DNA of 64,000 nt from positions 2,046,001 through 2,110,000 of the forward strand of contig NC_017586.1 of assembly GCF_000240165.1 (NCBI RefSeq). Direction: 5' to 3'. Position 1 is the first letter of the stretch, and each line of letters opens with the position of its first letter. The position numbers and the translations under genes are program-made. Below the pieces are notes generated by a model. It ran no database searches, was not told where the DNA came from, and saw only the letters and a list, made by a program, of their open reading frames with translations. Below are positions 26,320-35,426 of this stretch, one piece after another. Source of the DNA: Streptantibioticus cattleyicolor NRRL 8057 = DSM 46488. Its GTDB lineage: Bacteria > Actinomycetota > Actinomycetes > Streptomycetales > Streptomycetaceae.

Positions 26320-27188
26320 GAAAGAGCCCTCCCCAGTGCCCGGCGGGCCAGTGCGGCCACCGTACGCCGCAGATGTGCCACGGCGGGCGGCAGTTCGCCG
26401 TCCACCGCGTCCGGAATGCAGGCCATGGCGACGTACTCGCCGAACACGCCGGTCACCTGCGGGTCCAGTGTCCGGGTGCCGTCCCAGTCGATCAGCCCGG
26501 CCACCCACGCCTCGGCCTCCAGCGGGCGCAGCGGCATCGGGGCGACCGCGCCGACCGCGCACCGCACGCCGCGCCGCGCCGGGTCGAGCACCAGCGCCAC
26601 CGAGGCGATCGCCCGGCCGGGGCCGGTTCTGGCGGTGGCCTTCAGGAAGACCTGCGGGGCGTGGAGCAGCGGGGCGCGGACGTAGGCCAGCAGCTCGCCG
26701 GGGCGCAACGGGTCGCGGCCGGCCAGCAGATGGCCCACCGGCACCTCCCGGCTGCCCTGCGGCCCGGCGAGGACCACGGTGGCCTCCAGGGCGGCGAGCA
26801 CCGGCAGCGCGTCGCCGGTCGGGGCGGCGGTGGCGATGTTGCCGCCCAGCGTGCCGGCGTTGCGGATCTGCGGCGGACCGGCGGCCCGGGCGGCGGCGGC
26901 CAGCGCCGGGATGAGCGCGGCGAAGTCCGGGCGCCCCATGCGGGCGTGGGTGAGCCCGGCGCCGAGTACGGCGTGCCCGTCGGCGTAACTCCAGCCGCGG
27001 ATCTCGCTGATCCGGCCGAGTCCGACGAGCGCCGCCGGGCGCAGCAGACCGGAGTTGACGGCGGCCATCAGATCGGTGCCGCCGGCGACCGGCACGGCTG
27101 CGGGCATGGCGGCCAGCGCCGCCACCGCCTCGTCGAGCGAGGCGGGCAGCGTCACCGTGCGTCCCGTCTGCCGTGCGTACGTGCTCAA
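26316..27188 (-). CDS. FAD-binding subunit of a molybdenum hydroxylase
   Basis: This roughly 290-residue subunit has the CoxM-like FAD domain, with VPVAGGTDLMAAVNSG (residues about 30-48), and GPPQIRNAGTLGGNIATAAPTGD, the second FAD-binding stretch. The C-terminal CO-dehydrogenase flavoprotein domain follows. It is the first gene of the operon FAD, 2Fe-2S, molybdopterin subunit. TTG at 27188 is preferred because GGAAGGGAAG lies 5 bases upstream; ATG at 27221 is an alternative without a clear ribosome-binding site. Confidence 0.87.
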   Translation of the reverse strand: MSTYARQTGRTVTLPASLDEAVAALAAMPAAVPVAGGTDLMAAVNSGLLRPAALVGLGRISEIRGWSYADGHAVLGAGLTHARMGRPDFAALIPALAAAARAAGPPQIRNAGTLGGNIATAAPTGDALPVLAALEATVVLAGPQGSREVPVGHLLAGRDPLRPGELLAYVRAPLLHAPQVFLKATARTGPGRAIASVALVLDPARRGVRCAVGAVAPMPLRPLEAEAWVAGLIDWDGTRTLDPQVTGVFGEYVAMACIPDAVDGELPPAVAHLRRTVAALARRALGRALS

Positions 27189-27484
27189 CGCAGCTTCCCT
27201 TCCACGGCGCCCCGCGGCCATCCGGCCGTCACGACCATGCCCGGCCTTGTCGCCGTACGGTACGTGCTGACAGCCCGGTCACGGCAACTCTGGCACATGA
27301 TCCCAAGCGATCAACCTGTGGGTCCGTGAAGCGCGTTTCCTTCCGGGTCATGGTGGTGTGGGCGGGTTGACCACGGTCTTGACCCTGCGCGGAGTTGGCC
27401 GCCTTCCGGGCGTCCTGGGCGGATTCCGCCGGTGGCGCACGGCGCGCGGCGCGGGGGTGGCGCGGCACGGCGCCCCGACACGCC

Positions 27485-29095
27485 TCACACGATCGGGGGC
27501 GGTCCTTCGATCGGACGTCCGACGACGCCGGGGCGCCGCTGCCAGGGCCGCGGGCCGCCGGGCGGCCGGTACTCCACCCCGAGGGCGTCGAGCCGGACGT
27601 AGTGGGCGCGCATCCGGGCGGAGAAGGCGGCGAAGTCGCGCTCGGCCGGGGCGGGCAGCGCCGACCAGGCCACCTCGGCGAAGGCGGCCAGCCGCGGGAA
27701 CGCCATGTAGTCCACGGCGCGCACCGAGTCGAGCACCTCGGTCCACACGTTGGCCTGGGTGCCCATCACGTGCGCGGCCTCCTGCGCGGTCAGCTCGGCC
27801 GGGACGGGCTCGAAGCGGTAGACGTCCTCCAGGGTGCGGACGAAGCCGATGGGCACCGGTTCGTCCGGGCCGTCGGCCTGCCGGTGGTCGAGGTAGACGT
27901 ACTGCTCGGGGCACATCACCACGTCGTGGCCGGCGCGGGCGGCGGCGATCCCGCCCGCGTAGCCGCGCCAGGAGGAGACGGCCGCCTTGGGCGCCAGGCC
28001 GCCCTGGAGGATCTCGTCCCAGCCGATCAGCCGCCGGCCGCGCTCGGCGAGCCAGCGGTCGAAGTGCGCGATGAACCAGCTCTGCAGCTCGTGCTCGTCG
28101 GCGAGTTCCAGGTCCACGAGGCGGTTCTTGGCGGTGAGCGAGGCGCTCCACTGCTCCTTGGGGCACTCGTCCCCGCCGATGTGCACGAAGGTCGCCGGGA
28201 AGAGCTCCAGCACCTCGCTGAGCACGTTCTCGTAGAAGCGCACGGTGGTGTCGGTGGGGGCGAGTACGTTGGGGTTGACGCCCCAACTGGTGAGCACGGG
28301 GAGGGTGGTGGTGTCGACGACGTCGGTGTTGCCGAGTTCGGGGTAGGCGGCGATGGCGGCCTGGGAGTGACCGGGCACGTCGATCTCGGGCACCACGGTG
28401 ATCTCGCGTTCGGCGGCGTAGGCGACGATCTCGCGGATGTCGTCCTGGGTGTAGTAGCCGCCGTGCGGGCGCTCGTCCCACAGCGTGGATTCCCGCAGGC
28501 CGACCTTGGTACGGGTGCGCCAGGCGCCGACCTCGGTGAGCTTGGGGTAGCGCCGGATCTCCAGGCGCCAGCCCTGGTCGTCGGTGAGGTGGAGGTGGAG
28601 CACGTTGAGCTTGTGGGCGGCGAGCAGGTCGAGGTAGCGCAGGACGACGTCCTTGGGCATGAAGTGGCGGGCGACGTCGAGCAGCATGCCGCGCCAGGCG
28701 AAGCGGGGGGCGTCCTCGACGGTCACGCACGGCAGCCGGGCCTCGCGGGCCCCGATCGGGGCACGCCGGAAGGCGTCGGGGCCGAGCAGCTGACGCAGCG
28801 TCTGGGCGCCCCAGAAGAGCCCGGCGGGGTCGCCGCCGACGAGTTCGGCGCGGTCCGGCCGTACGGTGAGCCGGTACGACTCGGTGCCCAGCGAGCCGTC
28901 CACGCGCAGCGCCAGGGCGCCCGCCCCCTCGCCCGGCGGCAGCCCCACCCCGAACGCGCCCGCCAGGACGCCCCGCAGCCACCGCTCGGTCCGCTCCGTC
29001 CCCGGCCCCGCGTCCACCCTCGTCCGCCCGTCGACGACGAACGCCGCCCCGGGCTCGGTCCGACGGAGGCTGCGCGGTGCGGGGATGAGGTCCAT
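27485..29095 (-). CDS. Beta-N-acetylhexosaminidase (GH20)
   Basis: This 536-residue glycosidase removes terminal N-acetylhexosamine residues, for instance from chitobiose or wall fragments. The domain order is GH20b (about 1-125) and the catalytic TIM barrel (130-480). The catalytic Asp-Glu pair is D309-E310 in HIGGDECPKEQW; LHLHLTDDQGWRLEI and PEIDVPGHSQA are also typical. There is no signal peptide, so it is probably cytoplasmic and works on imported sugars. The PTS EIIC (GlcNAc type) at the left end of the window may be functionally related, although distant. Confidence 0.92.
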   Translation of the reverse strand: MDLIPAPRSLRRTEPGAAFVVDGRTRVDAGPGTERTERWLRGVLAGAFGVGLPPGEGAGALALRVDGSLGTESYRLTVRPDRAELVGGDPAGLFWGAQTLRQLLGPDAFRRAPIGAREARLPCVTVEDAPRFAWRGMLLDVARHFMPKDVVLRYLDLLAAHKLNVLHLHLTDDQGWRLEIRRYPKLTEVGAWRTRTKVGLRESTLWDERPHGGYYTQDDIREIVAYAAEREITVVPEIDVPGHSQAAIAAYPELGNTDVVDTTTLPVLTSWGVNPNVLAPTDTTVRFYENVLSEVLELFPATFVHIGGDECPKEQWSASLTAKNRLVDLELADEHELQSWFIAHFDRWLAERGRRLIGWDEILQGGLAPKAAVSSWRGYAGGIAAARAGHDVVMCPEQYVYLDHRQADGPDEPVPIGFVRTLEDVYRFEPVPAELTAQEAAHVMGTQANVWTEVLDSVRAVDYMAFPRLAAFAEVAWSALPAPAERDFAAFSARMRAHYVRLDALGVEYRPPGGPRPWQRRPGVVGRPIEGPPPIV

Positions 29096-29163
29096 GCCTC
29101 GTGCCTACCGGCTCCGCCGGTCCCGGGGCAAGGGTCTGGTCTGGTCCGGCGTGGCGCGGGGGG

Positions 29164-29733
29164 TCATTGCGGGGACTGGGTGGCGGTGGGTGGGATGAGG
29201 CATGTCGTATCGACACCGAACGAAAGCTTGGTCGGCGGCGCCGGCGGCTTCCCGGCGCTCTCCACACTCACGGTGAAACGGTTGTCCGGAGCCGTCGCCT
29301 CCACGATCGCGCTCACCCTCGGCCCGCCGTACGGGCGGTAGCCCGTGATGGTGTAGCCCTCGCGCTCCAGGGCGGCGCGGATCTTGTCCACGGCCGCCGT
29401 GTGGTGCTCCACGGGCAGCGGGGAGTACGCCGAGTACATCAACTGGAACCGCTCATCGGTCGACGTCTCGCCGTGCTTGCCGAAGCACGGGCCGAACAGC
29501 GAATCGGGGCTGCCGGGCTCAAGTTCCAACCCCGCCGCGCCGGCCGCCTCCTCGGTGAAGCGGCGCGCCCAGTCCAGGGCGTCCTGCCTGCTCATCCGCG
29601 GCAGCGGGGCGTTCTTCCCCTCGTCGGACACGCAACCTCCGGTGAGCAGTGACAGCGACAAGGCGGCACACGCCGCCAGGAGGGCGGACCGGCCACGGTG
29701 CCGTGCGGCGTCGTCCGCGTGTCGATTACGCAA
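29164..29733 (-). CDS. Predicted lipoprotein of unknown function
   Basis: The 189-residue product has a basic N-terminus, a hydrophobic stretch and a lipobox ending LLTGGC, with the lipidated Cys at position 34. The rest is a small soluble domain with two further Cys (CFGKHGE and DTTCLIPP) and no recognised family. TTG at 29733 is supported by AAGGGA 4 bases upstream. It lies 15 bases after the alpha/beta hydrolase stop on the same strand, so it is the last gene of a three-gene operon. A role as partner or protector of the hydrolase is possible but unproven. Confidence 0.75.
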   Translation of the reverse strand: MRNRHADDAARHRGRSALLAACAALSLSLLTGGCVSDEGKNAPLPRMSRQDALDWARRFTEEAAGAAGLELEPGSPDSLFGPCFGKHGETSTDERFQLMYSAYSPLPVEHHTAAVDKIRAALEREGYTITGYRPYGGPRVSAIVEATAPDNRFTVSVESAGKPPAPPTKLSFGVDTTCLIPPTATQSPQ

Positions 29734-29748
29734 CTGATCCCTTGTCCG

Positions 29749-31410
29749 TCATGGCCAATTGTAGGTGGGCGGATCAGGCGTGGGGTCGACCGTCAGCGGT
29801 TCGTACCCGGCGATGATCCGGCCCTGGTTGTGCAGGCTCTCGCTGAGCGTGCCGTTGGGGTCGACGGCCCAATATCCGCTGTGCCCATGGGTGTCGACGG
29901 CGAAGTCCCGGGCGCCGAACGACTCCCGCGCCGGGTTCTTGCCGAGTGTCGCGTCGGAGAAGTACTCGATGACCGGGTCGTCGGCGGCGGAGCCGACGAA
30001 TACGTGGTCAGCGGTCATGTGGAGCCCGCGGACGTTGTCCACCGTCATGCCGGGGCTGCCGACCACCACGATGTCGTCGGCGCCCAGCCCGTGCGGATCG
30101 TCCGCCGCGGCGGCGCCGACCGTGGTGGAGCCGTAGCTGTGCCCGATCACCGTGAGGTGGCTGTGGAGCGGCCCCTGGGCGGCCCGCAGGTCCTGGACGA
30201 ACTGCCGCAGGTTCCGACCGCCTTCCTCGGCGAGCCCGGTGCCCGCCACCCCGAGGTCGAAGTGGTCGCCGGGGACGTCCTCCTGCGGCGGGTCGTAACC
30301 GAGCCACGCGATGACGGAGGTGTCGTCTCCGGCGCCGGCTCTGGTCGCGGCCATGCGCAGCTTGTCGATCCGGTCGATCTGCCCCGGCATCGACGCCAGG
30401 TTCGTGTTGGTCCCCGGCACCAGCACCGCGGTGTTGGCGGCGGTGTCGGGGTTGCCCATGGCGACGACGGCGCGGCCGGTGCCGGAGGGGTCGAGGCGCA
30501 GGAGGTAGAGCCGGCGGCCGGGGTCGTCGTCGGTGGCGTCGTCGAGGCGGGACTTGAGGGCGCGCAGGGCGTCCTGTTGCTGGTTCCACTGGTCGGCGGT
30601 GAGGCCGGTGCCGGGGCCGGGGCCGCCGCGGCCGTCCAGGTATTCGTCGAGGAGGAGGCGGTTGGCCTGGTCGCGGGCGGTGGCGGGAAGGCCGCCGAGG
30701 GCGCCGATGAGCTCGGGGTGGAGGGTGAGGTAGCTCTGCTGCTCGTCGTGGCTGAGCGAACGCCACCAGGCCGCCGCCCGCTTCGGGTCCTTGCCGTCCG
30801 GGATGGCGTAAGGGCCGATGCCCAGCAGGCGGGTGGCCCCGGTGCTCTCCTCGGCCGCGGTGCGCAGCGCGTCGTCCTCGTCGAGGGTGCCGGGGGTGAG
30901 GGTGGCGAGGGCGCGGGCGCCTTCCTCGTCGGCCTGTTCGGCGTCCTTGACGGCCTGGTCGATCATCCGCTGGTAGGCGGCGAGTCGACGGTCCCAGGCG
31001 GCGGTCTCGTCCTGACGGTGCGGGTCCGCGCGGCCCTCCTCGACCCAGCGGGGAAGGGTGACGCGGCCGGTGGCGTCGTCCACCGTGAAGTGGTCGTGCT
31101 CGGCGTTGGCGACCGCGCTGCACAGGTTGCCCTGGGCCTCCGAGAGCCGGGCGTGCAGGGTGTCGAGCACGGTGGCGTAGGAGACCGCGTCGACCTGGGC
31201 GGCCTCCAACTGGCTCTCGATCCGGGCGAGTACGGGCAGCGCGGTCTGCGCGCCGAGCCCCTGCCAGGCGGGGTGCAGGGGGCCGGAGACCCGGTGGGTG
31301 TGGTGCTGGTGGGCGGTGGCGAAGGCGTCGGCGAGGCGGTGCCAGGAGCGGGCCGCCGCCTCCAGGTCGGCGAAGTCCTGCCGCGCCAGCCGGGCGAAGG
31401 TGCCGCTCAC
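29749..31410 (-). CDS. Alpha/beta hydrolase (DUF1023 type) with N-terminal helical domain
   Basis: This 553-residue protein has a long helical N-terminal region (about residues 1-190) resembling type VII secretion-associated or WXG-like helices, then an alpha/beta hydrolase domain. The nucleophile elbow GHSYGST places the catalytic Ser near residue 425. NLASMPGQ earlier and GHSGYW near the end (with a likely catalytic His) complete the family pattern. Probable activity is hydrolysis of an ester or amide; the substrate is unknown. GTG at 31410 overlaps the stop of the preceding gene by four bases (GTGA). Confidence 0.83.
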   Translation of the reverse strand: MSGTFARLARQDFADLEAAARSWHRLADAFATAHQHHTHRVSGPLHPAWQGLGAQTALPVLARIESQLEAAQVDAVSYATVLDTLHARLSEAQGNLCSAVANAEHDHFTVDDATGRVTLPRWVEEGRADPHRQDETAAWDRRLAAYQRMIDQAVKDAEQADEEGARALATLTPGTLDEDDALRTAAEESTGATRLLGIGPYAIPDGKDPKRAAAWWRSLSHDEQQSYLTLHPELIGALGGLPATARDQANRLLLDEYLDGRGGPGPGTGLTADQWNQQQDALRALKSRLDDATDDDPGRRLYLLRLDPSGTGRAVVAMGNPDTAANTAVLVPGTNTNLASMPGQIDRIDKLRMAATRAGAGDDTSVIAWLGYDPPQEDVPGDHFDLGVAGTGLAEEGGRNLRQFVQDLRAAQGPLHSHLTVIGHSYGSTTVGAAAADDPHGLGADDIVVVGSPGMTVDNVRGLHMTADHVFVGSAADDPVIEYFSDATLGKNPARESFGARDFAVDTHGHSGYWAVDPNGTLSESLHNQGRIIAGYEPLTVDPTPDPPTYNWP

Positions 31411-31817
31411 CGTTTGAGGTCCCCGGAGAACGCCTGGTAGACGCGGTCGTCGTGCCACTCGTGGCCGTTCGCGGTGTCGGTGAGCAGCGCGCCGATCCGG
31501 CCGATGCGCCGGTGCAGCCCCTCGAAGGCGGCCGTCCATCCGGCGGCGTCCGCCTCCAGCCGGGCGCCGGAGCCCCAGCCGGCCAGCGAGGCCGCGGCGG
31601 CCCGGACGTCGCGCAGTGCCGGGGTGACCGCCTGCGCCAGGTCACCGGCGACGGTGCCGGCCGCGGCGGCCGAGGCGCGCAGCACGGAGGGTTCGACGCC
31701 GAGCCGGTCACCGTCGGGGGAACCGGCACCCGTACCGCCACCCGCCCTCGGGTCCAGCCGCGTCCCGCCCCCGTCGAACGCCGCCCACTTGCCGCGGGCC
31801 GTGCCCCCCTCGCCCAC
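31407..31817 (-). CDS. Small helical protein, possible WXG100-like partner
   Basis: The roughly 136-residue product has a flexible Gly-rich N-terminus, then predicted helices from EPSVLRASAAAAGTVAGDL to GLHRRIGRIGALLTDTANG. A central WGSG turn is reminiscent of helical-hairpin secretion substrates. GTG at 31817 is chosen because GAGGGGGAC precedes it; the upstream frame to 31892 lacks support. Translational overlap with the DUF1023 hydrolase suggests that the two proteins work together. Assignment to the WXG100 group is uncertain. Confidence 0.65.
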   Translation of the reverse strand: MGEGGTARGKWAAFDGGGTRLDPRAGGGTGAGSPDGDRLGVEPSVLRASAAAAGTVAGDLAQAVTPALRDVRAAAASLAGWGSGARLEADAAGWTAAFEGLHRRIGRIGALLTDTANGHEWHDDRVYQAFSGDLKR

Positions 31818-31995
31818 CAGTCCCCCTCGTACCGGCCCTCGATCCCCGTCGGACGGCTCCCTACGGTACGAGGGCGCGCCGGGGGCGCGCATCCGTACGG
31901 GTACTCAGCGGCTCATGAGCACGCGAACGCGCCCGCAGGCCGCCTGCCGGGGCGGGCGGGCGGCCTGTGGGGCGGGACGGCGGGCGGGGCGGGGG

Positions 31996-32283
31996 CTACT
32001 TGTCGCCGCCCTTGCCGCCCTTGTCGTTGCCGCCGGCGTCCATGGACTCGAAGATCTCCTTGCACATGGGACAGACCGGGTACTTCTTCGGATCGCGGCC
32101 GGGCACCCAGACCTTCCCGCACAGCGCGACCACCGGGGATCCGGAGAGCGCGCTCTCCATGATCTTGTCTTTCTGGACGTAGTGGGCGAAGCGCTCGTGG
32201 TCGCCGTCGCCGTTGGACACCTGCGGTGTCGGCTCGACAAGGGTCCCGGTACCCGTCCCGCGCTCGGGCTCAAGAGTGCTCAT
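31996..32283 (-). CDS. DUF3039 family protein
   Basis: This 95-residue protein is conserved in actinobacteria. After a variable N-terminus it has HERFAHYVQKDKIMESA, and a likely zinc-binding set including ALCGKVW and PVCPMCKEIF, followed by a Gly/Lys-rich tail. The function is unknown. ATG at 32283 is preferred over the upstream ATG at 32292. It sits 30 bases downstream of the YqgE gene on the same strand and may be co-transcribed. Confidence 0.83.
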   Translation of the reverse strand: MSTLEPERGTGTGTLVEPTPQVSNGDGDHERFAHYVQKDKIMESALSGSPVVALCGKVWVPGRDPKKYPVCPMCKEIFESMDAGGNDKGGKGGDK

Positions 32284-32313
32284 GGGACCCAAGGGTACTC
32301 ATGGCGGACCTCC

Positions 32314-32898
32314 TCAGTTGAGGCTCGGGTCGTCCGGGTAGGTGGCCACCATCGCCAGTTCGTTGCGCTGGCGGCGCAGCACCGAGCGCCACAGCCCCTC
32401 GGGCGCCGGGGAGGAGATGTCGCCGGGTTCGGACTCGACCACGTACCACGCGCCCTCGACCAGTTCGTCCTCCAGCTGGCCGGGGCCCCAGCCGGCGTAG
32501 CCGGCGAAGATCCGCAGCGAGCCGAGTTCGGCGGCGAGGAGTTCCGGCGGGGCCTCCAGGTCGACCAGGCCGATGGCGCCGTGCACCCGGCGCCAGCCCA
32601 GCGGTTCGGCGGGCGCCCCCTCGCCGCCGGGCGCCTCGCCGGGGACGACGGCCAGGCCCAGCGCGGAGTCGAGCGAGACCGGGCCGCCCTGGAAGACCAC
32701 CTGGGGGACGCCGGCCAGCCGGGCCCAGGGCTCCAGCACGTCGCCGACGCCGACCGGGGTGGGCCGGTTGAGGACCACGCCGAGCGTCCCCTCCTCGTCG
32801 TGGTCGAGGAGGAGGACCACCGCCCGGTCGAAGTTGGGATCGGCGAGGGAGGGCGTGGCCACGAGCAGTCGGCCGGTGAGCGAGGACACCTCCGTCAT
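32314..32898 (-). CDS. YqgE/AlgH family protein
   Basis: This 194-residue protein belongs to the UPF0301 (YqgE/AlgH) family of unknown biochemical function. Family landmarks are SLTGRLLVATPSLADPNFDRAVVLLL at the N-terminus (in two blocks), GTLGVVLNRPT, VFQGGPV, and RIFAGYAGWGPGQLEDEL. It is probably a cytoplasmic single-domain protein. The start at 32898 matches the family N-terminus. It is divergent from murA across 373 bp. Confidence 0.9.
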   Translation of the reverse strand: MTEVSSLTGRLLVATPSLADPNFDRAVVLLLDHDEEGTLGVVLNRPTPVGVGDVLEPWARLAGVPQVVFQGGPVSLDSALGLAVVPGEAPGGEGAPAEPLGWRRVHGAIGLVDLEAPPELLAAELGSLRIFAGYAGWGPGQLEDELVEGAWYVVESEPGDISSPAPEGLWRSVLRRQRNELAMVATYPDDPSLN

Positions 32899-33271
32899 GA
32901 CCACATGATCCCGCATCCGCGGTCGGGATGGGCGCTTCTCGGCCGTGCCGGGGGCCGGGAGGGCGGACGGGGGCGGCGCCCGGGGCGGCGGGGGCGCAGG
33001 TGGGGGCGTACGGCGGGGCGCGCGCCGGGGAACCGCGGTGACCGGCCGGTGGCCGACGGGCACCGGCCTTGACGGGGGCGGCCGTCGGGCGCATTACCAT
33101 TTCTTCCGGTACCGCGCCCGCCTCCGCAGCCACGCCAGTTGCGGCGCGCGCGCATGTCCGCCCCGGTACGGCGGGACGCGTCCGCCCAGGTGAACGGGTG
33201 TACGAATGGCCCGGGCGTACCGTGGCCGGCGCCTTCCCCCGTCCTCATCCTTCTCCAGGAACGCGAGCCCC
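32899..33271. other. Divergent yqgE/murA intergenic region
   Basis: This 373-bp region has no gene. On the plus strand a TTGACG (33069-33074) and a TACCAT (33095-33100) are separated by 20 bases, slightly long for a promoter but the best candidate for murA. Confidence 0.4.
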
Positions 33272-34606
33272 ATGACCGACGACGTCCTGCTTGTCCACGG
33301 CGGCACCCCGCTGGAGGGCGAGATCCGTGTCCGCGGCGCGAAGAACCTCGTGCCCAAGGCCATGGTGGCCGCCCTGCTCGGCAGCGGTCCGAGCCGGCTG
33401 CGCAACGTCCCCGACATCCGTGACGTGCGGGTGGTGCGCGGGCTGCTCCAGCTGCACGGGGTCACGGTGGGCCCGGGTGAGGAGCCCGGCGAGCTGGTGC
33501 TGGACCCCTCGCACGTGGAGAGCGCCAACGTCGCCGACATCGACGCGCACGCCGGCTCGTCGCGCATCCCGATCCTGTTCTGCGGGCCGCTGCTGCACCG
33601 GCTGGGGCACGCGTTCATCCCGGGCCTGGGCGGCTGCGACATCGGCGGGCGGCCGATCGACTTCCACTTCGAGGTGCTGCGGCAGTTCGGCGCGGTCATC
33701 GAGAAGCGTCCGGAGGGCCAGTACCTGGAGGCCCCGCAGCGGCTGCGCGGCACCAGGATCCGGCTGCCCTACCCGTCGGTGGGCGCCACCGAGCAGGTGC
33801 TGCTGACCGCGGTGCTGGCGGACGGGGTCACCGAGCTGTCCAACGCGGCCGTGGAGCCGGAGATCGAGGACCTGATCTGCGTGCTGCAGAAGATGGGCGC
33901 GATCATCTCGATGGACACCGACCGGACGATCCGGATCACCGGCGTCGACCGCCTCGGCGGCTACAACCACCGGGCGCTGCCGGACCGCCTGGAGGCCGCC
34001 TCCTGGGCCAGCGCGGCGCTGGCGACCAGGGGCGACGTGTACGTACGCGGCGCCAGCCAGCGCGAGATGATGACCTTCCTCAACACCTACCGCAAGGTCG
34101 GCGGCGCCTTCGAGGTGGACGACGACGGCATCCGGTTCTGGCACCCGGGCGGCGCGCTCAACGCGATCGCGCTGGAGACGGACGTGCACCCCGGCTTCCA
34201 GACCGACTGGCAGCAGCCGCTGGTGGTGGCGCTCACCCAGGCGTCGGGGCTGTCCATCGTGCACGAGACGGTCTACGAGTCGCGGCTGGGCTTCACCTCG
34301 GCGCTCAACCAGATGGGCGCCCACATCCAGCTGTACCGGGAGTGCCTGGGCGGCACCCCGTGCCGGTTCGGGCAGCGCAACTTCCTGCACTCGGCCGTGG
34401 TCTCCGGGCCGACCAAGCTCCAGGGCGCCGACCTGGTCATCCCCGACCTGCGCGGCGGCTTCTCGTACCTGATCGCGGCGCTGGCCGCGGAGGGCACCTC
34501 GCGGGTGCACGGCATCGACCTGATCAACCGCGGCTACGAGAACTTCATGGAGAAGCTGCGGGCGCTCGGCGGCCACGTGGAGCTCCCGGCCGGCGTCCGC
34601 GCCTGA
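33272..34606 (+). CDS. murA: UDP-N-acetylglucosamine 1-carboxyvinyltransferase MurA
   Basis: MurA transfers enolpyruvate from PEP to UDP-GlcNAc, the first committed step of peptidoglycan synthesis in the cytoplasm. The 444-residue protein has the two-domain EPSP-synthase fold with RVRGAKNLVPKAM near the start and the active-site Cys at C122 in the GLGGCDIGGRPID loop. That Cys is the residue attacked by fosfomycin; a Cys-to-Asp change giving resistance is not present. ATG at 33272 has an AGGAA upstream. Two strong hairpins follow the gene. The location next to hup and malic enzyme genes is conserved in streptomycetes. Confidence 0.95.
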   Translation: MTDDVLLVHGGTPLEGEIRVRGAKNLVPKAMVAALLGSGPSRLRNVPDIRDVRVVRGLLQLHGVTVGPGEEPGELVLDPSHVESANVADIDAHAGSSRIPILFCGPLLHRLGHAFIPGLGGCDIGGRPIDFHFEVLRQFGAVIEKRPEGQYLEAPQRLRGTRIRLPYPSVGATEQVLLTAVLADGVTELSNAAVEPEIEDLICVLQKMGAIISMDTDRTIRITGVDRLGGYNHRALPDRLEAASWASAALATRGDVYVRGASQREMMTFLNTYRKVGGAFEVDDDGIRFWHPGGALNAIALETDVHPGFQTDWQQPLVVALTQASGLSIVHETVYESRLGFTSALNQMGAHIQLYRECLGGTPCRFGQRNFLHSAVVSGPTKLQGADLVIPDLRGGFSYLIAALAAEGTSRVHGIDLINRGYENFMEKLRALGGHVELPAGVRA

Positions 34607-34609
34607 CGG

Positions 34610-34660
34610 CCGTACGTCGCCGTCCACGGGCCCGTACGGGCCGTGGACGGCGACGTACGG
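34610..34660 (+). terminator. Terminator of murA
   Basis: A perfect 20-bp stem (34610-34629 with 34641-34660) closes an 11-base loop that is itself palindromic. It starts 4 bases after the murA stop. Confidence 0.9.
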
Positions 34661-34668
34661 GTACGGAG

Positions 34669-34704
34669 AGAGGGCGGCCACCCCGGTGGGGGTGGCCGCC
34701 CTCT
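34669..34704. terminator. Second hairpin, terminator of the HU gene
   Basis: A perfect 16-bp stem (34669-34684 with 34689-34704) closes a GGTG loop. It lies 48 bases beyond the end of the converging HU gene and backs up the murA terminator. Confidence 0.85.
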
Positions 34705-34752
34705 TCCGTCGGCTCGTCAGCGGCCGTCGCCCAGCGGCGCCGGGCCGGCTGC

Positions 34753-35034
34753 TTACTTGCCCTTGGCGGCTTCCTTGAGCTTGGAGCCCGCGGTGACCTT
34801 GACGGCGTGGCCGGCCGGGATCTCGATCGGTTCGCCGGTCTGCGGGTTGCGAGCGGTGCGAGCGGCACGGTGGGTGCGCTCGAAGGTCAGGAAACCGGGG
34901 ATGGTGACCTTCTCGTCGCCCTTGGCGACGACCTCACCGACGGTCTCGGCGAGGGCGGCCAGAACGGCGTCGGCGTCCTTGCGGGTCACCTCGGCGCGGT
35001 CGGCCAGCGCGGCCACCAGCTCACTGCGGTTCAT
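34753..35034 (-). CDS. hupA: HU-family DNA-binding protein
   Basis: This 93-residue nucleoid protein has the HU/IHF fold: helical dimerisation part MNRSELVAALADRAEVTRKDA and the DNA-binding arm region FLTFERTHRAARTARNPQTG. It lacks the long Lys-rich C-terminal tail of the second streptomycete HU (HupS), so it matches HupA. ATG at 35034 has a GGGAG 8 bases upstream; the longer open frame is not plausible. It has a long upstream region that suggests a 5' leader of more than 100 bases. Confidence 0.93.
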   Translation of the reverse strand: MNRSELVAALADRAEVTRKDADAVLAALAETVGEVVAKGDEKVTIPGFLTFERTHRAARTARNPQTGEPIEIPAGHAVKVTAGSKLKEAAKGK

Positions 35035-35191
35035 ATTCGTACTCCCGTGTTCTTCTTGCCGTTGAGGCGTGTTGCGTCCTCGGCCGCCTCTGGATGGAGG
35101 AGGACCGCCGCGTTTTGAAGCCGATGTTGCCAGGTGCCTCGGACACAGTGTGTGCCCGGGCCTGAGACACGAGCCTCTCGCCCGAGTAGGC

Positions 35192-35222
35192 ATCCTGCCC
35201 CCACCAGCGGCGGGAAAGCCAA
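35192..35222 (-). promoter_or_regulatory. Candidate promoter of the HU gene
   Basis: On the minus strand, TTGGCT (35217-35222) and CAGGAT (35192-35197) are spaced 19 bases apart. CAGGAT differs by one base from the common streptomycete TAGGAT. Confidence 0.35.
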
Positions 35223-35380
35223 TCCGGCACCCGGGAGGGTCACACGAAAAGCGCCACAGCAACGGCTTGGTGACGCTGCGTTCCCATACGGCCGCGCGAC
35301 GAGGGCCGCCCGGCGGCCCGCCCGCTCGCGTCTGGGCGACACCCTAGGGGCAGGACGGGCCGGGCGGCGGCGCGACGCGC

Positions 35381-35419
35381 CCCGGCCGGGCGGCGGATCC
35401 GTGGCCGCGCCCGGCCGGG
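35381..35419 (-). terminator. Terminator of the malic enzyme gene
   Basis: A perfect 12-bp GC stem (35381-35392 with 35408-35419) closes a 15-base loop, starting 8 bases after the stop. Confidence 0.6.
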
Positions 35420-35426
35420 CCGGGGT

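Larger units (their letters stand above)
35035..35426. other. Upstream region of the HU gene and malic enzyme terminator
   Basis: This 392-bp region contains no gene. It includes the malic enzyme terminator (35381-35419) and the candidate hup promoter (35192-35222). If that promoter is used, the hup leader is about 150 bases and can form several hairpins. Confidence 0.5.
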
